From NCBI RefSeq assembly GCF_003298775.1, contig NZ_QNTQ01000006.1:521127-585126 (forward strand): a stretch of 64,000 bases of DNA, in the 5' to 3' direction. The notes beneath the pieces are model-generated. The model saw nothing but the letters and a program-made list of their open reading frames with translations, had not been told where the DNA came from and made no database searches. The DNA comes from Rhodosalinus halophilus (GTDB taxonomy: Bacteria; Pseudomonadota; Alphaproteobacteria; Rhodobacterales; Rhodobacteraceae). A program made the translations under genes and the position numbers. This document shows positions 34,546 through 42,467 of the stretch, one piece after another. Every line of letters begins with the position of its first letter. Within the stretch, counting starts at the first letter, position 1.

Positions 34546-35718
34546 TCACTCCGCGGCAAGCGCCACGGCGCCGCCGACGGCCATGAACCGCGTGGCGGCC
34601 TCCCCGGCCAGATAGCTGAGCCGTCCTCTGGTGATCGTGGCCTCCACGGCACGTGTCTCCGCATGAACCACTGTCAGGTCGGCACGGCGGCCGTAGCCGA
34701 TCTGTCCGCGATCGGCGAGGCGCATGATCCCTGCGGGCCTTTCCGAGATCAGCGCCCAGGCGGACGGCAGATCGAGGAGCCCCTCGTCCGCCAGCCGGAA
34801 GGCCGCTGCGGCGAGCGAGGGGTAATGGAAGTCGGATACCAGCGCATCGCAGAGGCCCGCCCGGAGCATGTCGCGCACTGCGAGGTCGCCTGCCTCCCTG
34901 CCGCCGGACAGCAGGGCCGGCGCGCTCAGCACCACAGGATCGCCCACCGCACGGGCGAGGGCGGCCGCGGCGCGCCGCATGGGCGAGACGCAGATCTTCG
35001 CGCCGATCATCGAGAAGGTCTCGCGCGTCTCGCCGTCGGGGTCCGCGAGGCTGCCGTAGCGGATGCCCGACCTGTCGAAGGCCTCGGCCAGCCGGCACAG
35101 ATGGCGCGGCACGGCGCGGGCCTGCGCCCTGGCGGCACCGAGAGCCTGCCGATAGGCCTGCGGGGCCTGTCCCACCCGCCGTGCCCGTTCGGCAAGGGCG
35201 CTCGGATCGCTATCGGCCAGCGCGGCCGCGTCCTGCAGCTCGTTGCAGAACACGACGTGATCGACGCGGTGACGTCGCAGCGTGGCGAGCAGGCGATCGG
35301 CAGAGTCGGGCGTGTGGGTTTCGCAGCGCAGTTGCACGCGCAGCTCGGTCAGCGCCTGCGGACGGTAGCGATCGAGCGCCTCCAGCACGGCCTCTGCATG
35401 GTCGGGCCCGTGCCGCCCGCCTTCCCAGGACCAGGTCTGCGTCAGCCAGGCGGTGGTCACGCCGTTCGCGGCCGCCTCGCGGTCGGCCGCGCGCAGTGCC
35501 GTTTCCAGCTCGATGTCGGCCGTCGCGCGGGGCGCTGCATGACGCGTGAGCGCATCGCCCTGCATGTCCACGATTCCCGGCAGGAGGAAATACCCCTCGA
35601 GATCGACCGCCGGGAGCGGCCCCTTGGTGATCCGGCCGCCGGCGATCGCGACCGAGCGTCGCTGCAGGGCGCGATCCCGCAACACGGTCGCGCCGGTGAG
35701 ACGAAGGGAAGGGGACAC
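34546..35718 (-). CDS. PhnM-like amidohydrolase paralog lacking the expected metal ligands
   Basis: This 390-residue paralog of the triphosphate diphosphohydrolase PhnM starts with GTG at 35718 (TTG at 35727 is the alternative). The overall layout fits: GIVDMQGDAL, VTTAWLTQTWSWEGG, SGGREAGDLAVRDMLRAGL and VSDFHYP correspond to PhnM blocks. But where the canonical copy at 43694 has ELHTD, MDHTP and ASHDD, this one has DMQGD, FCNEL and GSLAD, so three metal-site His residues are gone. It may be a non-catalytic paralog or have altered chemistry. It is transcribed with phnF. Confidence 0.78.
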   Translation of the reverse strand: MSPSLRLTGATVLRDRALQRRSVAIAGGRITKGPLPAVDLEGYFLLPGIVDMQGDALTRHAAPRATADIELETALRAADREAAANGVTTAWLTQTWSWEGGRHGPDHAEAVLEALDRYRPQALTELRVQLRCETHTPDSADRLLATLRRHRVDHVVFCNELQDAAALADSDPSALAERARRVGQAPQAYRQALGAARAQARAVPRHLCRLAEAFDRSGIRYGSLADPDGETRETFSMIGAKICVSPMRRAAAALARAVGDPVVLSAPALLSGGREAGDLAVRDMLRAGLCDALVSDFHYPSLAAAAFRLADEGLLDLPSAWALISERPAGIMRLADRGQIGYGRRADLTVVHAETRAVEATITRGRLSYLAGEAATRFMAVGGAVALAAE

Positions 35719-35804
35719 TGTGGACAACTCGGTAAGAACCTGTGGATAGCTTTCACTCAGCTATCAGGTCTTTGTGTCAGCGCGGCGACAGAAAGGCCGT
35801 GTTT

Positions 35805-36533
35805 TCAAGGCTCACCGCTCTCTTCCGATGCCGAAAGCGTGAGCGTTACCCGATCTCCCGCGAACCAGGTGGTGCCGTATTCGACCGGGCGCCCCCGGGG
35901 ATCGACGTTGACCGCCAGCGTGCGCAGAAGCGGCGCCTCTTGCGTCAGGCGCAGCTGCGCGGCCTGCGTGGCCGTCGCCGGGTGCGCGGAGATCTGGGTG
36001 GAGCGGCGGGTGTAGTCGGGCACGCCCGCGCGGGCCAGAGCCGCCGTCACCGACGACAGCTCGCGCAGGGCCTCCGCGAGACCGGGGAGGCGGGCCGCCG
36101 GGAAGACGCTGCGGAAGAGCGCGATCGGCTGTCCGTCGGCCAGCGAACGGCCCTCGCAGACAAGGACGGGGTCGCCGTCGTTCAGCTCCAGCGCCCGCGC
36201 CTCGCGCGCGTCGGCGGTGCGCGTCTCCAGCGCCGCGATCTCGCGCGTGGGCAGGCGGCCCGCGGCCTCGAGGTTGCGGTGAAAGCGGACGCGGCGGCCG
36301 ATCGGATATTCCGTGGGCGCTTGCTGGACGTAAACGCCCGCCCCGCGGCGCGGGTGCACCATGCCCGCTTCGGCGAGGGAGGCGAGGGCGCGCCGCACCG
36401 TGTGGCGATTGACGCCGAAACGCCCGGCCAGCGCGGCCTCGCTGGGGAGCCGGTCGCCGGGGCGGTAGCGGCCCTCGGCGATGTCCTCGGTCAGCGCGGT
36501 CTCGATCTCTGTCCAGAGGGGTGTGCGTGGCAT
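35805..36533 (-). CDS. phnF: PhnF, GntR/HutC-type regulator of the phn genes
   Basis: This 242-residue regulator has an N-terminal winged helix (EDIAEGRYRPGDRLPSEAALAGRFGVNRHTVRRALASLAEAGMVHPRRGAGVYV, residues 16-68) and a UTRA ligand domain, as in PhnF/HutC repressors. It is divergent from phnG with a 101-bp gap that holds a candidate operator. It probably represses phn genes until a phosphonate intermediate or phosphate limitation relieves it. The PhnM-like gene follows 86 bp downstream on the same strand. Confidence 0.9.
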   Translation of the reverse strand: MPRTPLWTEIETALTEDIAEGRYRPGDRLPSEAALAGRFGVNRHTVRRALASLAEAGMVHPRRGAGVYVQQAPTEYPIGRRVRFHRNLEAAGRLPTREIAALETRTADAREARALELNDGDPVLVCEGRSLADGQPIALFRSVFPAARLPGLAEALRELSSVTAALARAGVPDYTRRSTQISAHPATATQAAQLRLTQEAPLLRTLAVNVDPRGRPVEYGTTWFAGDRVTLTLSASEESGEP

Positions 36534-36589
36534 GTCACGGAAGTTTCACGGGCGGCGGGATTGCGCGAGGCGGGCGGGTGGGTTACGAT

Positions 36590-36608
36590 TTGTCTAGTTG
36601 TATAGATT
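36590..36608. promoter_or_regulatory. Candidate PhnF operator
   Basis: TTGTCTAGTTGTATAGATT contains TCTA-N6-TAGA and also reads as two tandem half-sites (TTGTCTAG, TTGTATAG). It lies in the divergent phnF/phnG gap, 27 bp before the phnG start. The location and AT-rich symmetric sequence suit a GntR-family operator. A looser Pho-box-like pair (ATGTCAC, GGAA, GTTTCAC) overlaps the phnF start at 36532-36549. Confidence 0.5.
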
Positions 36609-36634
36609 GAGCCTCGCCGGAGCAAGCGCAAGCC

Positions 36635-37093
36635 ATGGAAGGGCTGGGAGAGAAAACCGAGACGCGGCAGGGTTGGATGGGATTGCTCGCCCGCGCCCCG
36701 GCGGATGCGCTCGCCCGCCTCTGGGAGGAAGCGGGTCTCGGCATGCCGCGACACGACTGGCTGCGCCCGCCCGAAACCGGCGCCGTGATGGTGCGTGGCC
36801 GGGCCGGCGCGACGGGCGATGCCTTCAATCTCGGCGAGATGACCGTGACGCGCTGTGCCGTCCGGCTCGCCGACGGCCGCGACGGCCACGCCTACGTGCA
36901 GGGCCGTGACAAGGCGCATGCGCGTCGCGCCGCGCTGGCCGACGCGCTGATGCAGGGCGCCGAGGCCGCCGTGGTGCGCGACAAGGTGCTGGCACCCCTG
37001 GCCGAGGCGGAGGCGGAGCGGCGGGCCGCCCGCGCACGCCGGGCCGCGGCGACGAAGGTGGAGTTCTTCACCATGGCCCGGGGAGAGGATTGA
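36635..37093 (+). CDS. phnG: C-P lyase core subunit PhnG
   Basis: PhnG is a structural subunit of the PhnGHIJ complex. The 152-residue protein matches the family: a helical N-terminus (RQGWMGLLARAPADALARLW), then ETGAVMVRGRAGATGDAFNLGEMTVTRCAVRLADG and YVQGRDKAHARRAALADALMQ, and a basic C-terminal helix ending VEFFTMARGED. First gene of phnGHI. Stop and phnH start overlap (TGATG, 37091-37095), so expression is coupled. Confidence 0.95.
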   Translation: MEGLGEKTETRQGWMGLLARAPADALARLWEEAGLGMPRHDWLRPPETGAVMVRGRAGATGDAFNLGEMTVTRCAVRLADGRDGHAYVQGRDKAHARRAALADALMQGAEAAVVRDKVLAPLAEAEAERRAARARRAAATKVEFFTMARGED

Positions 37094-37650
37094 TGCAGGC
37101 GGTCTCGGGCGGATTCCAGGACGCGCCAGAGGAGGCGGCGGTCGCCTTTCGCGCAGCGATGTCAGCTCTTGCGCGCCCCGGCCGGATCGAGCGCGTGGCC
37201 GGCGCGGCGCCGCCGGCGCCGCTGTCCGTCGCGGCCGGTGTGCTGCTGCTCACGCTCTGCGACGCCGATACGCCGCTTCACCTCGCCGGCGGGGTGGATA
37301 CCGAAGCTGTCCGCGCATGGGTCGGCTTCCACACCGGAGCGCCGCTCGTCGGGCGGGGGCGGGCGGCCTTCGCGCTGGGCCGGTGGGAGGCGCTTCTGCC
37401 GCTCGACAGCTACCCCTGCGGCACGCCCGAATACCCGGACCGTTCGGCGACCCTGATCGTCGAGATGGAGCGGCTCGCGCCGGAAGGCATGCAGCTGGAG
37501 GGGCCTGGGATCGAGGCGCGCGCCGAGCTTGGCCTGCCGGAGCGCGCAGCCTTCCGGCAGAACCACGCGCGCTTTCCGCTGGGGCTCGATTTCTTCTTCA
37601 CCTGCGGCGAGCGCCTCGCGGCGCTGCCGCGGTCCACTCGGGTGCTCTGA
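37093..37650 (+). CDS. phnH: C-P lyase core subunit PhnH
   Basis: This 185-residue PhnH dimerises and binds PhnI/PhnJ in the core complex. Visible family segments are GFQDAPEEAAVAFRAAMSALARPGRIE, the hydrophobic VAAGVLLLTLCDADTPLHL, YPCGTPEYPDRSATLIVEM and LEGPGIEARAELGLP. The C-terminus is NHARFPLGLDFFFTCG. The ATG at 37093 overlaps the phnG stop; its own stop overlaps the phnI ATG (TGATG), so the three genes form a tightly coupled unit. Confidence 0.95.
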   Translation: MQAVSGGFQDAPEEAAVAFRAAMSALARPGRIERVAGAAPPAPLSVAAGVLLLTLCDADTPLHLAGGVDTEAVRAWVGFHTGAPLVGRGRAAFALGRWEALLPLDSYPCGTPEYPDRSATLIVEMERLAPEGMQLEGPGIEARAELGLPERAAFRQNHARFPLGLDFFFTCGERLAALPRSTRVL

Positions 37651-38738
37651 TGTATGTGGCGGTGAAAGGTGGCGAGCGGGCGATCGACAACGCCCACGCC
37701 TGGCTGGCCGAGGCGCGGCGCGGGGATACGTCCGTGGCCGACCTGAGCCTCGCCCAGGTCCGCGAGCAGCTGTCCCTCGCCGTGAATCGGGTTATGGCGG
37801 AGGGTGCGCTCTACGACCCCGATCTCGCCGCACTCGCGATCAAGCAGGCGCGCGGCGACCTGATCGAGGCGATCTTCCTGATCCGGGCCTACAAGACGAC
37901 GCTGCCGCGGCTGGGCTATTCGCGCCCGGTGGAGACCGGCGCGATGCGCGTGATGCGCCGCGTCTCGGCCACCTTCAAGGACGTGCCGGGCGGGCAGATT
38001 CTCGGCCCCACGTTCGATTACACGCATCGCCTGCTGGACTTCACGCTCGCGGCCGAGGGCGCCGCGCCGGAGGCGGCGCAGGCGGAGGCGGCGGCCGAGG
38101 ATCTGCCGCATGTGCTGGGGTATCTGGACCGCGAAGGCGTTATCCAGCCGGAGGCGGACGGCGGCGCTGCGCCGGGCGATCTCACGCGGGCGCCGCTGGA
38201 ACTGCCGGCGGATCGTGCCCTGCGGCTGCAGGCGCTCGCGCGCGGCGACGAGGGGTTTCTCCTGGGCCTCGCCTATTCCTCGCAGCGCGGCTACGGCCGC
38301 AACCACCCCTTCGTGGGCGAGTTGCGCATCGGCGCGGTGGCGGTCGAACTCGATATCCCCGAACTTGGCTTCGCGGTGGAGATCGGCGAGCTGGAGCTCA
38401 CCGAGTGCGAGACCGTCAACCAGTTCACCGGCTCACGCACGCAACCCGCGCAGTTCACCCGGGGGTACGGCCTCGTCTTCGGCCAGTCCGAGCGCAAGGC
38501 CATCGCGATGGCGCTGGTGGACCGCGCGCTGCGCTGGAAGGAGCTGGGCGAGGAGGACACGGGCGCGCCCGTGCAGGACGAGGAATTCGTCCTCGCGCAT
38601 GCCGACAACATCCAGGCGACAGGCTTTCTCGAACACATCAAGCTGCCGCACTACGTCGACTTCCAGTCCGAACTGGAGCTTGTCCGCCGCCTGCGCCGCG
38701 AGGCGGCAGGCGCCTCAGACCGGGAGGCCGCGGAATGA
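37650..38738 (+). CDS. phnI: C-P lyase core subunit PhnI
   Basis: PhnI attaches the phosphonate to ribose by displacing adenine from ATP, with PhnG, H and L. The 362-residue protein starts at 37650 (MYVAVKGGERAIDNAH), the normal family N-terminus. It has VMAEGALYDPDLAALAIKQARGDLIEAIFLIRAYKTTLPRLGYS and the conserved ECETVNQFTGSR plus HADNIQATGFLEHIKLPHYVDFQSEL blocks. A 403-bp gap follows before phnJ, unusual in an otherwise tightly packed operon. Confidence 0.96.
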   Translation: MYVAVKGGERAIDNAHAWLAEARRGDTSVADLSLAQVREQLSLAVNRVMAEGALYDPDLAALAIKQARGDLIEAIFLIRAYKTTLPRLGYSRPVETGAMRVMRRVSATFKDVPGGQILGPTFDYTHRLLDFTLAAEGAAPEAAQAEAAAEDLPHVLGYLDREGVIQPEADGGAAPGDLTRAPLELPADRALRLQALARGDEGFLLGLAYSSQRGYGRNHPFVGELRIGAVAVELDIPELGFAVEIGELELTECETVNQFTGSRTQPAQFTRGYGLVFGQSERKAIAMALVDRALRWKELGEEDTGAPVQDEEFVLAHADNIQATGFLEHIKLPHYVDFQSELELVRRLRREAAGASDREAAE

Positions 38739-39141
38739 GGTCAGTCGAAGGCCGCTCCGCCCATGTCGATGCACTCGCCGGCTGCACGGCGCTGGATGCG
38801 GCGCTGAGCGGCCACCAGCGCCGCGGCGCCCCCGAGGAGCGCCGCGGCACCGGAGAAGAGGTTTCCGCTCGAGGCTCAGTCGCTCTTGCGCTCGCCTGCG
38901 TCCTTCGAGGTCAGACGGCGCAGCCGCAGCGCGCCGAACGCCACGAGCGCGAAGCCGGCGGCCAGCGCGAGCGGCCCCGTCAGCATGTTGGTCAAGAAGT
39001 CCATCGGGCTCATCCTTCCTGGTCTGGGCGTTTGACTGCGCGCACGATGGGCGTCGAATCGGGCCTTTTCGTGGCCTCTCCCCGACCAGAGGACGATTGT
39101 TGCCGCCGGGTCACATCCCGTTCCGAAGGGAGCGCGCGGGC
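38739..39141. other. 403-bp interruption of the phn operon between phnI and phnJ
   Basis: The plus strand has no convincing gene here. The minus strand carries one frame coding for two short protein-like segments separated by a single TGA (see the small gene at 38876-39004). The second segment, 38741-38875, reads NLFSGAAALLGGAAALVAAQRRIQRRAAGECIDMGGAAFD, ending 3 bp past the phnI stop and having no ATG of its own. The last 130 bp must hold the phnJ ribosome site (GAAGGGAG near 39124). Confidence 0.6.
38876..39004 (-). CDS. Small membrane protein (42 residues), antisense to the phn operon
   Basis: Reading from the ATG at 39004, this 42-residue protein has one hydrophobic segment (LTGPLALAAGFALVAFGALRL) and a charged tail (RRLTSKDAGERKSD). 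A strong AGGAAGG Shine-Dalgarno lies nine bases upstream. An ATG three codons earlier is too close to it. After the TGA the same frame stays open for another 44 codons with a second hydrophobic stretch. It could be a genuine single-pass small protein or the first half of a broken gene. No homologue recalled. Confidence 0.55.
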   Translation of the reverse strand: MDFLTNMLTGPLALAAGFALVAFGALRLRRLTSKDAGERKSD

Positions 39142-39993
39142 ATGAGCGACTACAACTTCGCCTATCTCGACGAGCCGACGAAGCGGATGATCCGCCGTGC
39201 CATCCTCAAGGGGCTGGCGATCCCCGGCTACCAGGTGCCCTTCGCCAGCCGCGAAATGCCGATGCCCTACGGCTGGGGCACCGGGGGCGTACAGGTGACC
39301 GCGGCGACGCTGACGCCGTCCGACACGCTCAAGGTGATCGACCAGGGCGCCGACGACACGACGAACGCGGTCTCGATCCGCCGCTTCTTCCAGCGCGTCG
39401 CAGGAGTGGCCACCACCGAGCGCACCGCCGAGGCCACGGTGATCCAGACCCGCCACCGCGTGCCCGAGACGCCGCTCTCGGCGGACCAGATCCTCGTCTA
39501 TCAGGTGCCGATCCCGGAACCCCTGCGCTTTCTGGAGCCGTCCGAGGTCGAGACCCGCAAGATGCACGCGCTCGAGGAATACGGGCTGATGCACGTCAAG
39601 CTCTACGAGGACATCGCGCGGCACGGCGAGATCGCGACCTCCTACGCCTACCCGGTGCAGGTGGCGGGTCGCTACGTGATGGATCCCTCGCCGATCCCGA
39701 AGTTCGACAACCCCAAGCTCGAGAGCCCGGCGATCCAGCTCTTCGGCGCCGGACGCGAGCAGCGCATCTATGCCCTGCCGCCCTACACCCGCGCCGCGAG
39801 CCTCGATTTCGAGGATCACCCCTTCGACCCGTCCAGGGCCGATCACCCCTGCGCCCTCTGCGGCGCGACGGACAGCTACCTCGACGAGGTGATCGTGGAC
39901 GACGAGGGCGGGCGGATGTTCGTGTGTTCGGACACCGACTATTGCGCCGGGCGCCGCGCCGCCGGCCACCGGGGCACGGAGGTTGCGGCATGA
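39142..39993 (+). CDS. phnJ: C-P lyase, radical SAM subunit PhnJ
   Basis: PhnJ cleaves the C-P bond of ribose 1-phosphonate 5-phosphate using a 4Fe-4S cluster, SAM and a glycyl radical. The 283-residue protein has the cysteines at C237, C240, C262 and C268, with the same spacing as E. coli C241/C244/C266/C272. The glycyl-radical Gly is G29 in IPGYQVPF. The PIPEPLRF and ALEEYGLMHVKLYEDIA blocks are intact. The start follows GAAGGGAG. It overlaps phnK by 4 bp. Confidence 0.97.
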   Translation: MSDYNFAYLDEPTKRMIRRAILKGLAIPGYQVPFASREMPMPYGWGTGGVQVTAATLTPSDTLKVIDQGADDTTNAVSIRRFFQRVAGVATTERTAEATVIQTRHRVPETPLSADQILVYQVPIPEPLRFLEPSEVETRKMHALEEYGLMHVKLYEDIARHGEIATSYAYPVQVAGRYVMDPSPIPKFDNPKLESPAIQLFGAGREQRIYALPPYTRAASLDFEDHPFDPSRADHPCALCGATDSYLDEVIVDDEGGRMFVCSDTDYCAGRRAAGHRGTEVAA

Positions 39994-40817
39994 GCGACGG
40001 AAAATCCTTGCAAGGATTTTCCCAAGGCCTTTGCAAAGGCCTTGGGCGCCCGGGCCCGCTGCTGTCGGTCGAGGGCGTGACGAAGCGCTACGGCGCACGG
40101 ATCGGCTGCGCGGAGGTCTCCTTCGATCTGTGGCCCGGCGAGGTCATGGGCATCGTGGGCGAGAGCGGGTCGGGCAAGACGACGCTTTTGCGCTGCCTTT
40201 CGGGGCACCTCTCCCCGGACGAGGGCCGCGTGCTCTACGACATCGACGGCCAGCCGACCGACACGCTGACCCTCACCGAGGCGGAGCGGCGGCGCCTGAT
40301 GCGCACCGACTGGGCCTTCGTGCACCAGAACCCGCGCGACGGGCTTCGGATGGGCGTCAGCGCCGGCGGCAACGTGGGCGAGCGGCTGATGGGCACCGGC
40401 GCGCGGCACTACGGGCGCATCCGCGCCGCCGCGCTCGACTGGCTGGACCGGGTCGAGATCGCGGCCGACCGTATCGACGATCGCCCCTCGGCCTTTTCAG
40501 GGGGCATGCAGCAGCGGCTGCAGATCGCGCGCAACCTCGTCACCGGCCCGCGGCTCGTCTTCATGGACGAGCCCACCGGCGGGCTCGACGTGAGCGTGCA
40601 GGCGCGGCTGCTGGACCTCTTGCGCGGGCTGGTGCGCGAGATGGGGCTCTCGGCAGTGATCGTGACCCACGATCTCGCCGTCGTGCGCCTGCTGGCCGAC
40701 CGTCTGATGGTGATGCAGGGCGGGCATGTGGTCGAGCAGGGACTGACCGACCAGGTGCTGGACGACCCGCAGCATGCCTACACCCAGCTTCTGGTCAGCT
40801 CGGTGCTGCAGGCATGA
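39990..40817 (+). CDS. phnK: C-P lyase ABC-type subunit PhnK, with palindromic insertion near the N-terminus
   Basis: PhnK is the ABC-ATPase-like subunit that docks on the C-P lyase core. The 275-residue protein has Walker A GESGSGKTT, the PhnK-specific WAFVHQNPRDGLRMGVSAGGNVGERLM, signature FSGGMQQR and Walker B LVFMDEPTGGLD. The family normally begins a few residues before LLSVEGVTKRYG. Here residues G4-G19 are encoded by two abutting perfect palindromes (39999-40046) that keep the frame. The ATG overlaps the phnJ stop, so no later start is likely. The enzyme core is intact. Confidence 0.95.
   Translation: MSDGKSLQGFSQGLCKGLGRPGPLLSVEGVTKRYGARIGCAEVSFDLWPGEVMGIVGESGSGKTTLLRCLSGHLSPDEGRVLYDIDGQPTDTLTLTEAERRRLMRTDWAFVHQNPRDGLRMGVSAGGNVGERLMGTGARHYGRIRAAALDWLDRVEIAADRIDDRPSAFSGGMQQRLQIARNLVTGPRLVFMDEPTGGLDVSVQARLLDLLRGLVREMGLSAVIVTHDLAVVRLLADRLMVMQGGHVVEQGLTDQVLDDPQHAYTQLLVSSVLQA
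39999..40046. repeat. Two abutting perfect palindromes inside the phnK coding sequence
   Basis: Palindrome 1 (39999-40022, 24 bp) has arms GGAAAATCCTTG and its complement; palindrome 2 (40021-40046, 26 bp) has arms CCCAAGGCCTTTG and its complement. Both centre on TTGCAA and share two bases. Together they span 48 bp, exactly 16 codons (G4-G19 of PhnK). In RNA they would form two strong adjacent hairpins just after the start codon. Confidence 0.95.
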
Positions 40818-40830
40818 GGGGGCGCGCGCC

Positions 40831-41778
40831 ATGATCCGGGCCTTTCACCTCTCGGGCGGCGGGCTGCGCGAGGGCGACGCGCAGGGCGCCGTCTGGCTCG
40901 ACCTGCTGGAGCCCGACGACGACGAGCGCGCCCGCGCCGCAGAACTGCTCGGCGTGCCGATCCCCACCCGCGAGGACCAGGAAGAGATCGAGCAGTCCTC
41001 ACGCCTCTACATGGTCGAGGGCGTGCCGGTGATGACCGCGCTCCTGCCCTCGGGGTTCGACGGGCTGCGCGCCAACCTGGAGCCCGCGAGCTTCATCCTG
41101 ACACCCGACCGCCTCGTCACACTGCGCCATCACGAGCCGCGCCCCTTCGACAGCTACCCGGCGCGCGCCGCGCAGGCCTCGCTCGGCGCGCGGTCGTCCG
41201 AGACGGTGTTTCTGGGGCTGGTCGAGGTGATCGTGGACCGCCTCGCCGACATCACCGAACAGGCCGGGCGCGAGATCGACGGGCTTTCGCGCGCGAGCTT
41301 CGCGCCAGAGGCCGGCACGACGCCCGACCATCAGGCCATGCTGCGCGCGATCGGCCTTGCGGACCGGCTTGTGATGCAGCTGCGCGAGAGCCTGCTGACG
41401 CTGGAGCGGATGCTGGGGTTCCTGCTGCCGGTGCTGGAACAGCGCCATTCGGGCCGCGAATTGCGCGGCGTCGCCAAGAGCTTCCTGCGCGACGTGCGCA
41501 CCATCGCGGAACAGGCGGGCTTCCTGCAGCAGAAGACCGCGCTTCTGCTCGACGCGACGCTGGGCTTCATCAACATCGAGCAGGCGGCGATCATCAAGAT
41601 CTTCTCGGTCGTCGCCGTGATCTTCCTGCCGCCCACGCTGATCGCCTCGATCTACGGGATGAATTTCGCGGTGATGCCGGAGCTGGGCTGGCGCTTCGGC
41701 TATCCCATGGCGCTGGGCCTGATGGTGGCCTCGGTGGTGGCGGCGCTCGTGATCTTCCGGCGCAAGGGGTGGTTCTGA
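40831..41778 (+). CDS. CorA-family divalent cation channel inside the phn operon
   Basis: This 315-residue CorA-type protein has an N-terminal cytoplasmic domain, a long helical stretch (RLVMQLRESLLTLERMLGFLLPVLEQR) and two C-terminal helices separated by the signature YGMNF (about residue 287) before the second helix. It is expected to conduct Mg2+ or another divalent ion. It begins 13 bp after phnK and its stop overlaps the phnL ATG (TGATG), so it is translated as part of the operon. CorA homologues without transport activity exist, but the GMN motif is intact here. Confidence 0.88.
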   Translation: MIRAFHLSGGGLREGDAQGAVWLDLLEPDDDERARAAELLGVPIPTREDQEEIEQSSRLYMVEGVPVMTALLPSGFDGLRANLEPASFILTPDRLVTLRHHEPRPFDSYPARAAQASLGARSSETVFLGLVEVIVDRLADITEQAGREIDGLSRASFAPEAGTTPDHQAMLRAIGLADRLVMQLRESLLTLERMLGFLLPVLEQRHSGRELRGVAKSFLRDVRTIAEQAGFLQQKTALLLDATLGFINIEQAAIIKIFSVVAVIFLPPTLIASIYGMNFAVMPELGWRFGYPMALGLMVASVVAALVIFRRKGWF

Positions 41779-42467
41779 TGGCGGTGATCGAGATCGAGGG
41801 CTTGGCGAAGGATTTCACCCTGCACCACCAGGGCGGCGCGGTGATCCCTGTGATGGCGGGCGCGCGGCTGTCGGTCGAGGCGGGGGAATGTGTCGCGCTG
41901 ACGGGCGCGTCCGGGGCGGGCAAGTCAACCCTGATGCGGATGGTCTACGGCAACTACCTCGCCCGCGCGGGGCGGATCGGCGTCTGCGGCGTGGACGTGG
42001 CGCAGGCCAGCCCGCGCGACATCCTCGCGCTGCGCCGCGACCGGCTGGGTTACGTCAGCCAGTTCCTGCGTGTCGTGCCCCGTGTTCCGACGCTGGAGGT
42101 GGTGGCCGAGCCGCTTCTGGCGGTGGGCGAAGACCGCGACGCGGCCCTGGCGCGTGCGCGCGATCTGCTCTCCCGCCTAAACCTGCCGGAGGCGTTGTGG
42201 GGACTCTCGCCGACGACCTTCTCGGGCGGCGAGCAGCAGCGCGTGAACATCGCCCGCGGCTTCGCGCACCCTTACCCCGCGGTCCTGCTCGACGAGCCGA
42301 CGGCGAGTCTCGACCCCGCCAACCGCGATGTGGTGCTGACGCTCATCGAGGAGGCCAAGGCACGGGGCGCGGCGATCCTGGGCATCTTCCACGACGCGGA
42401 GGCCCGCGCACGGGTCTGCGACCACGAGGTGGACGTGGGTGCCTTCACGCCCAGGACGGCGGCATGA
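41778..42467 (+). CDS. phnL: C-P lyase ABC-type subunit PhnL
   Basis: PhnL works with PhnGHI in the first step and binds the core next to PhnK. The 229-residue protein has Walker [11 protein letters not shown], PhnL-type LRRDRLGYVSQFLRVVPRVPTLEVVAEPL, signature FSGGEQQR and Walker B AVLLDEPTASLD, followed by ILGIFHD. The ATG at 41778 overlaps the stop of the CorA gene; its end overlaps phnN by 4 bp. Confidence 0.95.
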   Translation: MAVIEIEGLAKDFTLHHQGGAVIPVMAGARLSVEAGECVALTGASGAGKSTLMRMVYGNYLARAGRIGVCGVDVAQASPRDILALRRDRLGYVSQFLRVVPRVPTLEVVAEPLLAVGEDRDAALARARDLLSRLNLPEALWGLSPTTFSGGEQQRVNIARGFAHPYPAVLLDEPTASLDPANRDVVLTLIEEAKARGAAILGIFHDAEARARVCDHEVDVGAFTPRTAA

